From: a virus | IMG/VR virus record: IMGVR_UViG_3300009705_000059 | Location: 1-33,614 of that record | Length of the DNA stretch: 33,614 bases | Reading direction: 5' to 3' (one strand) | Shown here: piece after piece, positions 1-8,116 of the stretch | Position numbering within the stretch: the first letter of the stretch is position 1 | Layout of the letters: each line of letters begins with the position of its first letter | The notes under the pieces: model-generated | What the model saw: the letters and a program-made list of their open reading frames with translations, nothing else | Database searches by the model: none | What the model was told of the DNA's origin: nothing | Made by a program: the position numbers and the translations under genes

Positions 1-630
1 ATTTACGGATTCAGTTAGATTACTCTTGGATATCTTTGAAACAGAACTCATAATCTTAGCCGATTGTTCTATGAATGCAGTTTCAAATTTATATAATTGT
101 TTTTCTAATCTCAAATATTCATTATTTGGGGATTCTGTTTTTATAGTATTTAATTGTTTTTTGAGTTTACCCCATCTCTCTAAGAAACTACTACGAGATT
201 TCTGAAAATTATTAAAAGCTTTGGATGTTTTTACACCCTCTTTTATAGCCAGAACACGAACTGATTCATTTGCAAGTCGAAGAGCATCTTTTACTTTTTT
301 ATCTTTAGATAAACCCTTTTTAATTTTTTCAATTTTCTTAACAGCATTCGTCATATTACCACTCATTTGTATAGCAATTAATATAGCTTTCTTTTGATAG
401 GAACTTAATCTTCCCTCAACTACGGATTCTATTTTTTTATCAATCTGTTTACCAAATGCACTTTGTACTCTTTGTACACCTACAATATCCTTCATACCTT
501 TTTTCAAACTTCTACCAGCCATTGATTTTGCTTGTCCAGCTCCGGTAGCATCAATGATAAGTTTACCTACACCATCGATAGTAACTGCCCATTTAGCTTC
601 TACGATTTTAGAATCTGTTGAATTAGCCAT
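1..630 (-). CDS. Partial protein of unknown function downstream of gp21 (C-terminus beyond the left edge)
   Basis: The frame opens at an ATG at 630 and stays open to base 1, giving 210 visible residues with no stop, so the C-terminus lies outside the window. The visible part is lysine-rich and apparently helical, with a Gly/Ala segment near residues 20-45 and long charged helices after about residue 70. A weak GGAT ribosome site precedes the start, and the gene begins 4 bases after the preceding small gene. In T4 the gene after 21 encodes the scaffold gp22, so a scaffold or core role is possible from position alone. The sequence is basic rather than acidic as scaffolds usually are, and I do not recognise the family. 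Confidence 0.7.
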   Translation of the reverse strand, partial: MANSTDSKIVEAKWAVTIDGVGKLIIDATGAGQAKSMAGRSLKKGMKDIVGVQRVQSAFGKQIDKKIESVVEGRLSSYQKKAILIAIQMSGNMTNAVKKIEKIKKGLSKDKKVKDALRLANESVRVLAIKEGVKTSKAFNNFQKSRSSFLERWGKLKKQLNTIKTESPNNEYLRLEKQLYKFETAFIEQSAKIMSSVSKISKSNLTESVN

Positions 631-634
631 TTTA

Positions 635-829
635 TTATCCGTTATTAGAACCAGCGGTTCCATCCCCAAAAGCTTTATTCGGTTGACCTGTAGCTGGTAT
701 TGCAAAAGTTTCTAATCCTTTTTTACCCTCTTGTGGTGTTACTGCATCAGCACCATCTGCTAATTCTGTATGAGTTGGTGGTGTTATTTTACCATTATTT
801 GGTATTGGCATTTCTTCTAATCCAGGCAT
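635..829 (-). CDS. Small hypothetical protein, 64 aa
   Basis: A 64-residue protein, low in hydrophobic residues and rich in Gly, Pro, Thr and Asn, so probably disordered. It starts MPGLEEM and carries a near-repeat of Pro/Gly-rich segments. A good GAGGAG site sits about 8 bases before the ATG, and the start lies one base past the stop of the prohead protease gene, so it is translationally coupled to it. It could be a small head or core component like other tiny T4-like head genes, but nothing in the sequence proves a function. The strong ribosome site and perfect operon spacing support it as a real gene. Confidence 0.6.
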   Translation of the reverse strand: MPGLEEMPIPNNGKITPPTHTELADGADAVTPQEGKKGLETFAIPATGQPNKAFGDGTAGSNNG

Positions 830-830
830 C

Positions 831-1454
831 TTACTCTCCTCTTATAATCTTGTTAATAATATCTTCTGCTTTACAATAAGTACCACAAGTTCTACCTTGT
901 GTTAGTGGTTGTGATACACCCTCATTGACTGGATGTAAAAACGCACCATGTGTTGATGGGTTTGATACAAAATCAAATGCAATCAATTCAAAGTCTTGTC
1001 CAACTTTCATTACTGGTTGTTTACCATCTGCTTCTTGTACAGTCTCAACTGACCCCATTCCACGAGAACTGATACCTAACTTAATACCATTCTTAAATAA
1101 TTCTCTTAAAATATTTCCACTCGGTGTAGTTAAAATTTCTACTGTCCCCAATAAACTATCACCCTCAAAATGCATTTCAGTAATATTGTGTGATACATTC
1201 TGTAAATTCACTACTGATGAATCTGGATGGTCTAATTCACCAAGTGCTCTTTTCTGTTTAATAAATCCATCATTATAATTCTGTGCTTCTCTTGTTAGAA
1301 TCTCCATTGGATATATTCTTCCATTTTGATTCTTTGCATCTGCTCTCTGTAAAACACCTTTAACTACCAACTTACCATTATTTTCCTTAATGGATTCATT
1401 AATTTGGGTTGTTGATATCTCAAATGGTATGTAATCTACAATTAAACTTCTCAT
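831..1454 (-). CDS. 21: Prohead core protease, T4 gp21-like
   Basis: This is the maturation protease that cuts scaffold, core and capsid proteins inside the prohead. The 207-residue length fits T4 gp21 homologues. Visible family motifs are NGRIYP (residues 44-49), GELDHP (72-77) with the likely catalytic His76, GISSRG (127-132) with the likely catalytic Ser, and FDFVSNPS (160-167), probably holding the third triad residue. An INE site near residues 18-20 fits self-cleavage. An AAGGAT ribosome site precedes the ATG. The gene lies downstream of the portal gene, as in T4, with four core-type genes between. The family call is strong; exact triad assignments are inferred. Confidence 0.93.
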   Translation of the reverse strand: MRSLIVDYIPFEISTTQINESIKENNGKLVVKGVLQRADAKNQNGRIYPMEILTREAQNYNDGFIKQKRALGELDHPDSSVVNLQNVSHNITEMHFEGDSLLGTVEILTTPSGNILRELFKNGIKLGISSRGMGSVETVQEADGKQPVMKVGQDFELIAFDFVSNPSTHGAFLHPVNEGVSQPLTQGRTCGTYCKAEDIINKIIRGE

Positions 1455-1455
1455 C

Positions 1456-2325
1456 TTATTTCATCCTTTTAATCATGTCTATTGAATCTCTCATAAACTT
1501 GGTTACCCCATTTTTATATGACCTCTTTATTTCTTTAGCCAATTTCTGATTTTCATCACGTGGGTCTCTAAGGAATGCTTGTTCTAATTCATACATTTCT
1601 TTTCTAAATTTTGTTTCTGTTTTAGCAAGTTTAGATAATGCTCTTCTTGCAAACCTTACATCATCTGGGCCTTCAGTAATTGATTCTCCTACCGAAATAC
1701 CCATAGCTTTTGCTTGTGCTTTTGATTGGTCTGGAGTTAATCCTTTTGATTTAGGTTCTTCTTTTTTCTTTTTAAATTTATCTATTAACTTTGCAAATAC
1801 CCCTTTTGCTTTTTTGTGTGCGGGATGTGATTTATCACTCAATGCGGTAGTTAGTTTATTTACACGACCCGTTTTTGGATTTTTAGCTTTCATTTGAACC
1901 ATCGCAGCGGTAGCAGCAAGTGCTGCAGGATTTTCAGTTATAGTATCCTCGTTTACCGATTCAGCATAAAATCCTATTTTTTCATATTCCCGTTTTACAC
2001 TTGGTTTATCTATAATAACCAATTCTTTTCCGGATTTCTTATGTTTGACTGTTATTGTCTTACCTTTTTTATAGGTAAGTCCTAAATCTGATTCATTTTT
2101 TTTAGTTTTTTCAGCTGCATCCATTTTAGCATTAGCGTCGTCTGCTGCTTTCATAGCTTTCTTTTCGATATCTTTTGCAGAACCATCTTTAGTTGGTCTA
2201 CCACTTCCTGCTCCACCCTCTTTTTTTAATTTGTGAGCTTTTATTGTATCTTCAAGAGTAACTAATGGTGAACCAAATTCTCTATTCAGTACATCTATTG
2301 ATTCTTTTAAATATTTATCGTTCAT
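1456..2325 (-). CDS. Probable prohead core/scaffold-type protein (unknown family)
   Basis: A 289-residue, very lysine-rich protein directly before the gp21 gene (1 base between stop and start). Near residues 36-43 it has a GGAGSGRP motif that I associate with phage head-morphogenesis proteins. Long charged helices follow, then an Ala-rich segment (about residues 132-145) and a second Lys cluster (about 175-190). ITE motifs followed by N or G (near residues 128-131 and 216-219) match the hydrophobic-x-E pattern that gp21-type proteases cut, so the protein may be processed during head maturation. An AGGA site with good spacing supports the start. Position and composition suggest an internal head or scaffold protein like T4 gp67/68, but homology to those is not visible. 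Confidence 0.6.
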   Translation of the reverse strand: MNDKYLKESIDVLNREFGSPLVTLEDTIKAHKLKKEGGAGSGRPTKDGSAKDIEKKAMKAADDANAKMDAAEKTKKNESDLGLTYKKGKTITVKHKKSGKELVIIDKPSVKREYEKIGFYAESVNEDTITENPAALAATAAMVQMKAKNPKTGRVNKLTTALSDKSHPAHKKAKGVFAKLIDKFKKKKEEPKSKGLTPDQSKAQAKAMGISVGESITEGPDDVRFARRALSKLAKTETKFRKEMYELEQAFLRDPRDENQKLAKEIKRSYKNGVTKFMRDSIDMIKRMK

Positions 2326-2335
2326 TGTAGTTTCC
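2322..2335. repeat. 14-bp repeat over a start codon and ribosome site (copy 1)
   Basis: The 14 bases TCATTGTAGTTTCC (plus strand) cover the start codon and Shine-Dalgarno region of the 1456-2325 gene. An identical copy lies at 2745-2758 over the start of the next upstream gene. Confidence 0.5.
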
Positions 2336-2748
2336 TATTCCGCTATTTTGGCAATTCGTTGTGCCACATCTGAAATTTTAAAATTTGGTTTTAATATTAC
2401 ATCCTTAACTCCAAGATTAACTCCCGAAATCTTCGAACCTTGTGGACCTGTAAACCGAATACGAACTGCTTTACCATTAACTTTTACTTCTGCACCTGTA
2501 TGTGCCCATATGGATTTTGTATAGTTTACACTTTTACCGAGTTTTTTTAATTCATTCTCAAGTTCTTTCATTACCTTTAAGTTTTCTTTTTTTATATCTT
2601 TTGTATAAACTTTACTTATTTTAATTTTTTCTTGTTGAAGTTTCCATATTTTATCTTGAAGTTCTTCAATTCTTGGTTCACCATTTTTATATATCTTATC
2701 AATGGTAGATAAATTACTTTCATTAATTAAATTTTTTAAGTTTATCAT
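2335..2748 (-). CDS. Hypothetical core-region protein with CTS-like leader, 137 aa
   Basis: A 137-residue protein of unknown family. The first ten residues, MINLKNLINE, resemble the T4 capsid-targeting leader that ends in a gp21-cleavable hydrophobic-x-E. Residues about 25-75 form a Lys/Glu-rich predicted coiled coil. The C-terminal part (about 80-137) looks like a small beta-rich domain with a VRIRFTGPQG segment. The start overlaps the previous gene's stop in an ATGA arrangement, and a GGGAAA ribosome site lies upstream. Its place between portal and protease suggests an internal head or core protein. Function is not established. Confidence 0.6.
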   Translation of the reverse strand: MINLKNLINESNLSTIDKIYKNGEPRIEELQDKIWKLQQEKIKISKVYTKDIKKENLKVMKELENELKKLGKSVNYTKSIWAHTGAEVKVNGKAVRIRFTGPQGSKISGVNLGVKDVILKPNFKISDVAQRIAKIAE

Positions 2749-2758
2749 TGTAGTTTCC
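2745..2758. repeat. 14-bp repeat over a start codon and ribosome site (copy 2)
   Basis: Second copy of TCATTGTAGTTTCC (plus strand), identical over 14 bases to 2322-2335. It covers the ATGA overlap and ribosome site of the 2335-2748 gene. Confidence 0.5.
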
Positions 2759-3422
2759 CTACTTTGTTAGCGAGTTTGACTAATCTCTCCGAAATTTTAC
2801 TCATTGCTTTATGTGTGTTCTTCCAATATGATTTTGAATCTACACTTAACTCATTTTTTAATTTAACATTCATATCAATAAGTTTACTTAATTCAGTTAG
2901 TTTATCCCTAACCTCTCTCATTGAATTGCCAATTTTTTGTTTAGCCGTTAAAGTATTATCATTACGATATTGTGTATAATGACCTTCATTTAACCCTGGA
3001 TTCTTTTGTTGTCCTTTATCCCAACTATTCATTAAACCAGCAAAGGGAATGACATATTTTTTAAAATTCTTTATAATAATTTTTTCATCTGTTTTCTCGC
3101 CACTAAATTTAGAAATAGTTTTACCTAAGTCCATAGTTTCTCTTGCAAAAGCTTGATATGCTTTATAATACTTTATGTATGCATTATGATAATCTCTTTT
3201 TTGACCTTCAGTTAGACCTTCAATTACTTTTTTATATCCTGCTTCTTCTGGGTCTTTGTGGCCGGATTTAGTCTTTTTATCAAAGGCAGCTGGTATATCA
3301 TAATGAATACCATTACCAGTTGAACCACCTGCTGATGTAGTTGTTGAAGCTTCTTCTATCTCTTTCATAATTAATGTACGAAGTAATTCTCTTAATGTTT
3401 TTCTACTTAATTTTGTGGACAT
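2745..3422 (-). CDS. Hypothetical head-module protein, 225 aa
   Basis: A 225-residue protein of unknown family. The N-terminal 25 residues form a basic amphipathic helix ending in IEE just before an Ala and a Ser/Thr/Gly-rich linker (residues 26-40), a plausible gp21 cut site and linker. The rest is helical and rich in Lys and Tyr, with long heptad-like segments from about residue 150. The start has a clear AAGGAG site 8 bases upstream. It overlaps the preceding gene by 20 bases and the following one by 4 (ATGA), so the group is co-translated. An internal head or core function is inferred from position only. Confidence 0.6.
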   Translation of the reverse strand: MSTKLSRKTLRELLRTLIMKEIEEASTTTSAGGSTGNGIHYDIPAAFDKKTKSGHKDPEEAGYKKVIEGLTEGQKRDYHNAYIKYYKAYQAFARETMDLGKTISKFSGEKTDEKIIIKNFKKYVIPFAGLMNSWDKGQQKNPGLNEGHYTQYRNDNTLTAKQKIGNSMREVRDKLTELSKLIDMNVKLKNELSVDSKSYWKNTHKAMSKISERLVKLANKVGKLQ

Positions 3423-4266
3423 TATCTAACTCCTTAATAAGTTCGTAATACCTCATCAATGAAACAACATGCGAATCTTTTACAAACTTACCACTTGTAG
3501 AAGTTTCTGTATGTATAATTGCTTCATTTAGTTTTATTTTAGTTATCTTATCATTCACTTTATTTAAGTGAGTTTTTAAGATTCTCTTAACTTTTATAAC
3601 TTCAGTATCAATGAACTCCCTTAATGAATTAGTATTGGAAAGGTTGTTTATGTATTCTCTTAATAAATTCTTTTGATGTTTATTTAAAGTGCTGTATTTT
3701 TTGTTAAATTTATCAACTAATAATTGATAAGTAAGTAAACGTAAATCTTCTTCTTGGGATTCCATAAGATGTTTCTTAATAGATTTTTTCGTTGGAGCAG
3801 TACATACTGTCTCAATGATAGTTACTTTACTATCAGTTTCCTCAATTGGTGTAATATCGAGTTTAGCCGATTCCAATTCAAATACATTATAAATAGATGC
3901 CAAGATTTTATAATTCGGTATTTTAGTATTGAAAAAATCAACTACTGAATAATTTTCTTTAATCGTTTTAATTAGATTATACTTCTCGTTTTTTAATCTG
4001 CGATTAGATAATTTTCTTCGATTTTTAGTTACTGCTTCTATTAGTATATTAGCCTGTTCACTTTTAGAATACTTCTTTTCTAAAAGTATCTTATAAAGTT
4101 CATATTCTTTACCCAATTCTGTTTTTGGGTTGAAAAACTCTTTAAGAATTTTTATTGCAGATGAATCATCTGAACTATTTAATACGTCGACAGTTATCTG
4201 CCTCGTTAAAAGTTCGAATAAAAGACCTGTATTTTTTATTTTATTATGCTTTCTGTTGCTTGACAT
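3403..4266 (-). CDS. Conserved-type hypothetical protein between portal and protease, 287 aa
   Basis: A 287-residue, Lys/Asn/Leu-rich, mostly helical protein directly downstream of the portal gene. I chose the ATG at 4266 rather than the in-frame TTG one codon earlier because a GGAG site lies 7 bases before it. The N-terminus (KHNKIKNTGLLFELLTRQI) resembles, from memory, a hypothetical family found after the portal gene in T4-like marine phages. A KLNEA segment near the C-terminus matches the gp21 cleavage pattern. It is preceded by a 61-base non-coding gap, one of the largest in the head module, so a promoter could start here. Function is unknown; a head-assembly role is inferred. Confidence 0.62.
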   Translation of the reverse strand: MSSNRKHNKIKNTGLLFELLTRQITVDVLNSSDDSSAIKILKEFFNPKTELGKEYELYKILLEKKYSKSEQANILIEAVTKNRRKLSNRRLKNEKYNLIKTIKENYSVVDFFNTKIPNYKILASIYNVFELESAKLDITPIEETDSKVTIIETVCTAPTKKSIKKHLMESQEEDLRLLTYQLLVDKFNKKYSTLNKHQKNLLREYINNLSNTNSLREFIDTEVIKVKRILKTHLNKVNDKITKIKLNEAIIHTETSTSGKFVKDSHVVSLMRYYELIKELDNVHKIK

Positions 4267-4299
4267 CAATACACTCCATTGTTAAATATTCGTACCATA

Positions 4300-4307
4300 T
4301 ATAAATA
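4300..4307 (+). promoter_or_regulatory. TATAAATA box in intergenic gap (uncertain)
   Basis: The gap between the portal gene and the next gene holds the plus-strand octamer TATAAATA inside an AT run. It matches the T4 late-promoter -10 consensus but points away from the minus-strand genes; on the coding strand it reads TATTTATA, 33 bases before the ATG. It may be chance in AT-rich DNA. Confidence 0.15.
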
Positions 4308-4327
4308 TAAAAACTTCAAATAATTCG

Positions 4328-6139
4328 CTATTTCTTATCCGTAAATTCTTTATATTCTTGATTTAATTCTTCACTGTCGGCGGTTTCCCTAAGTAATTCC
4401 TTACCTTTACCCCCAAATGATTTTTTTAAGGCATCATAATGAGCTAAAGCCATACGTTTTCCATGTTTGCCAATTGGGTCTCTATCACGAGCACTCCCAT
4501 CTTTTCCATAACTTGGAACTTCTTTTGGTCTACCCACCCCATCAGCAACTTCTTCTTGGTCCCAGACTGAACCTGCGGGAGTTTCTGCATCCCCACCTTC
4601 ATCTGGTGCAGCAGTTGCCATATCACTTGGTGTACCAACTGAATCTCCACTTTCTTTAGGGTCATTACCTTCATTTTCAATTTGTGAGTATCTGAACTTC
4701 TCTTTTTGGTCTTGAACCAATCCCTTTTCAAGGTCTTTAATTTGGTCATCTGAGAAATTAAATACATTTTTATAAACCCACTCACTCGGTAATAATGAGT
4801 TATCTTTCATATCACGAGCAAGATTAACTTTGTTACTCCATAGTTCAATCTTTTCTTGTTCATATATTGTAGATGGGTTGGTTAGATTCAACTCAAAGTT
4901 TACCAATTGTGCATCTGTATATCCTTGTGAATATAAATGTACAACCGCAATCTTTGTTAATTCACTAACTACGATTCTTTGTATTCTTTCAATCGTTCTT
5001 GCAAACCTTACATCTTCTGCAGCCAATGTTGCTTTACTTCCAAGTGATTCCTCATATCCAAGAAATGCTTTTGGTACGTGTAATGCTGCTAACATACGAT
5101 TCTTTAGATATTCAATATCCTCGGTTGTTTCATATGTCATTCCAGGAGTGGATTCTATACTTGTTCCACTATCTCCACCACGAACTGGTAAGAAGAAATC
5201 CTCAGTTAAATTTTGTATATTAAATTTTAAATTATAATCACCAGTATTTTCATCAATAAATGGTGTTTTCTTCATCTTATTGACTATCTTTTGCATATAG
5301 TTATCCACTTCATTTGGTGGAATATTACCAATATCAATTTTAAATACACGTTTTTCAGGTGCTCTCATAATTCTATGAATTAACATAGCATCTTCCATCA
5401 ATGTAATCTGTTTCCAAGTCTTACGAGCTCCTTCTAACATTGATTTACCATATGGTAATAAATTACTATCATTAGATAATCTAAAGTGAGCAACTTGAAA
5501 GTTTTCAAATTCTATTTTTGTTCCGTTTGATTTTTTTGCAAAATAAGGATGTGCAGCTTCCATTGCTTCTAAATAAAATTTAGTATAATATGGATTCTCT
5601 GGGTCTTCGCCTTCTGAACGTATCAATTCATATGGGGATAATGGAACAACATTTGTAATTCCGTACTTATCTTGTACATCTAAATATAAAAAGAAATCAC
5701 CATACTTAGTTAGGTTTCTAACCCAAGGCCATAAGTTAAATTCAATATTCATTATATCATAGAATAGATTATGTAGAATTTCTTTAATATTTTCATCATC
5801 ACTCTGAACTTCCAACACTTCTCCATATGGATTTTTCATTGTTGATTCATCTGAATAGATATCCAGTGCAGATGATATGATTGAATCCGATTCCATAGAT
5901 TCATACTCTGTAAATAATCCAGTCCTTGCAGCCTGTAATTGTGCATAATTAGAATATCCAGTATTATTTAGTTGTAATCCACTATGTACTTTAGAATATC
6001 TATCTACAAGATGTGATTTCATTTGTCGTTGTATTTGGTCTGTATCGGCAACTTTTAGTTTTTTACCGCCTACGTTTCTCACGATTACATTAGTACTAAA
6101 TAATCGTCTTAATCTCCCAAATAATGTTTTATCAGCCAT
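4328..6139 (-). CDS. 20: Portal vertex protein, T4 gp20-like
   Basis: The portal forms the dodecameric ring at one capsid vertex, nucleates head assembly and is the channel for DNA packaging. The 603-residue product is longer than T4 gp20 (about 524), mostly through a polar C-terminal tail after about residue 480 rich in Asp, Gly and Pro. Recognisable portal features include the YESMESDSIISSALDIYSDE region near residues 79-98, the MRAPEKRVFKID segment (about 260-270) and the LAAEDVRFARTIERIQ stretch (about 372-388). It lies 12 bases after the terminase gene with a GAGG ribosome site. T4 has genes 18 and 19 between 17 and 20; here they are absent from that place. Confidence 0.93.
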   Translation of the reverse strand: MADKTLFGRLRRLFSTNVIVRNVGGKKLKVADTDQIQRQMKSHLVDRYSKVHSGLQLNNTGYSNYAQLQAARTGLFTEYESMESDSIISSALDIYSDESTMKNPYGEVLEVQSDDENIKEILHNLFYDIMNIEFNLWPWVRNLTKYGDFFLYLDVQDKYGITNVVPLSPYELIRSEGEDPENPYYTKFYLEAMEAAHPYFAKKSNGTKIEFENFQVAHFRLSNDSNLLPYGKSMLEGARKTWKQITLMEDAMLIHRIMRAPEKRVFKIDIGNIPPNEVDNYMQKIVNKMKKTPFIDENTGDYNLKFNIQNLTEDFFLPVRGGDSGTSIESTPGMTYETTEDIEYLKNRMLAALHVPKAFLGYEESLGSKATLAAEDVRFARTIERIQRIVVSELTKIAVVHLYSQGYTDAQLVNFELNLTNPSTIYEQEKIELWSNKVNLARDMKDNSLLPSEWVYKNVFNFSDDQIKDLEKGLVQDQKEKFRYSQIENEGNDPKESGDSVGTPSDMATAAPDEGGDAETPAGSVWDQEEVADGVGRPKEVPSYGKDGSARDRDPIGKHGKRMALAHYDALKKSFGGKGKELLRETADSEELNQEYKEFTDKK

Positions 6140-6151
6140 TTTTTACCTCGC

Positions 6152-7723
6152 TTATAAGAGCCATTCTAATGACTCCTTCTCTTTGTTACCAATTTCCATT
6201 TCCCAACTATCGTTTTTATTTTCGTTGGGTGTATAAAGCCCATCCGTATCTAACATACGATTAAGGGATTTCTTAGTTAATTCTACGCCTTCTTGTCGTA
6301 ATCTTAATGCAGTATCACGAACCCATAAACCTATAGCAAAAGACATTACTAAGTCATCATTATATCCTGACATAGCTTCTGCTCGGTTATTGTGATAAAT
6401 AAATGTAAACAATTCATCTATCAATCTGTTTGAACGAACTTGTACTTCTTCGTTCCTAAAATATTCCTCTAACTTTGCAATAATCAAAGGTCGAGTTCTC
6501 ATAGTGGTACTAAATCCAGCCACCATATTCTTTTCTTCACTTCTAAATCGATTTGTCATTTGATGTGCAATATCGATATATTTTAAATCTTTACTTGTAT
6601 AGAATAGATTATCATAATCCCTATCTATTACTTGTTGGATTGTTGCCCAACCAATGTTATTGTTTTCTATAATTAGTAAAGCATCATTATATTCCGTTGA
6701 AATACTCACTAACATATTACCAAAATCTTTTGTACTTAACCTACCTTTATATTCAGCAACTTGTTCTACACTCTCCACATCAATGACATGGAACGCACTA
6801 TAATCTTTTCCATCACCCCTACCAACATCAGCACATACGATATAATCTCTCGTATAGTTTGGTGGTTGCCATATCCACAAGTTACCATCCATCCCTCTTT
6901 TTTCAACGGGGTCTTTACATACATTTTTTTTCATATTCTCCAACAATACACCATCAATTACTGAAGTACCTGAAGTAATAAAATCACAATCACACTCTTG
7001 TGCTGCACCTTGTATTCCTAATAAGGTATCTTGTTCATCTCTCCATTCTTGATGTCTATCTGGATGTACACTCCAATGAAGTTTGATATCACTAAACACT
7101 CCTCTACCTTCTTCTGCATCTACCCACGTTCTATGAAACCAATTACCAACACCATTTGGTGTAGAAAGAGCAATACAACTACCACCAGTTGTCAATGTTT
7201 GTTGTGATGCAGTCCATATATCATCTATCTTATCGATAAATGCTGCTTCGTCCAATATCAATAATGATAATGCTTCGGAACGAGCGGCTTCTGGTCCACT
7301 TGCACTTGCCTTTATTTGTGAACCATTGGTGTATCTAAGGTTCAATTTGTTATCCTCAGTACATCTTTGTTTCAACCATGTAGGTAAGTTTGCATGCATA
7401 ACACGAACCTTCGTGACAAGGTTTTTAGCAGTATCTTGTTTAGTTGCAATCACTAATATATTCTTATCTTGAAAGAATGTCATCATCCACAAAGAGTATC
7501 CAGCAGTTAATGTACTGATACCCAACTGACGAGCTTTTAAAATTACGCTAAACCTATTATCCACAAACTGCTTGACTGTTTCTTGTTGAAAATCATACAA
7601 TGCAAATGGAATTTTCCCTTTGATTGGATGTTGTATCATACAATACTTCATCAAAAAATAGACAGGGTCTTGTGCACATTTAATGTACTCCTGTTTAATC
7701 ACATCTTTTAATTGTTCGGCCAT
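6152..7723 (-). CDS. 17: Large terminase subunit, T4 gp17-like
   Basis: This is the ATP-driven packaging motor and headful nuclease. In the 523-residue product the ATPase domain shows KARQLGIST (63-71), a deviant Walker A in which Lys63 precedes the loop, as in lambda gpA, instead of the GKT lysine of T4 gp17. Walker B is LLILDEAAF (154-162) and the coupling motif is STPNG (187-191). The RNase H-fold nuclease has acidic residues at D299 (ADVGRGDG), E353 (IIENNN) and D456/D457 (YNDDLVMS). The ATG overlaps the preceding gene's stop as TAATG. No obvious small terminase (gp16) is seen, although the small genes upstream are candidates by position. Confidence 0.96.
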   Translation of the reverse strand: MAEQLKDVIKQEYIKCAQDPVYFLMKYCMIQHPIKGKIPFALYDFQQETVKQFVDNRFSVILKARQLGISTLTAGYSLWMMTFFQDKNILVIATKQDTAKNLVTKVRVMHANLPTWLKQRCTEDNKLNLRYTNGSQIKASASGPEAARSEALSLLILDEAAFIDKIDDIWTASQQTLTTGGSCIALSTPNGVGNWFHRTWVDAEEGRGVFSDIKLHWSVHPDRHQEWRDEQDTLLGIQGAAQECDCDFITSGTSVIDGVLLENMKKNVCKDPVEKRGMDGNLWIWQPPNYTRDYIVCADVGRGDGKDYSAFHVIDVESVEQVAEYKGRLSTKDFGNMLVSISTEYNDALLIIENNNIGWATIQQVIDRDYDNLFYTSKDLKYIDIAHQMTNRFRSEEKNMVAGFSTTMRTRPLIIAKLEEYFRNEEVQVRSNRLIDELFTFIYHNNRAEAMSGYNDDLVMSFAIGLWVRDTALRLRQEGVELTKKSLNRMLDTDGLYTPNENKNDSWEMEIGNKEKESLEWLL

Positions 7724-8103
7724 TAGTTTGTTATCTGTCCTGCAAGGTTAACTGAAACTGCCGTAGCACTTACACCATATACAAACCATAACCACTTATT
7801 CTCATGCCACTTAGGTTTCACAAGTTTCACTTTATCTTTATAAAGTTCGTTTGTTTCTTTAAGTAACAGCATCTGTAATTGTCGTTTTTCTATTATTAAA
7901 GAATCCATATATGCATTCTCTTCTAACTTCAATACTACACTTTCTAAATCAGATATAACAATTTGGGATAAACTATCAGCTTTTTCAAACCCTTGTAGTC
8001 TATTTGCCCACTCAATCACATCTGCCTTAGGCAATGTTATGGTTTCTTCAGTTTGACCAAGAAGAACACTAAACAAAAATACTATGTATATAAAATATCT
8101 CAT
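7723..8103 (-). CDS. Exported or membrane protein with N-terminal signal and C-terminal hydrophobic segment
   Basis: A 126-residue protein. Residues 1-16 (Ile/Phe/Leu/Val-rich) form a signal peptide or membrane anchor ending LLGQT. Residues about 40-90 are a predicted coiled coil. A second hydrophobic stretch (about 103-122, WLWFVYGVSATAVSV) could be a transmembrane helix. This N-anchor, coiled coil, C-anchor plan recalls single-gene spanins that fuse inner and outer membranes at lysis, but the lipobox cysteine is missing, so that reading is weak. There is no Shine-Dalgarno site: the 13 bases before the ATG are AT-only apart from one C and one G. The gene ends in a TAATG overlap with the terminase gene. 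Confidence 0.6.
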   Translation of the reverse strand: MRYFIYIVFLFSVLLGQTEETITLPKADVIEWANRLQGFEKADSLSQIVISDLESVVLKLEENAYMDSLIIEKRQLQMLLLKETNELYKDKVKLVKPKWHENKWLWFVYGVSATAVSVNLAGQITN

Positions 8104-8116
8104 ATATATAAATATA

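Noticed and set aside
4417-5237. Plus-strand and alternate-frame ORFs within the portal gene (80 to 135 aa)
   Set aside because: They lie wholly inside the strongly supported gp20 gene, have no family motifs and are normal shadows in AT-rich DNA.
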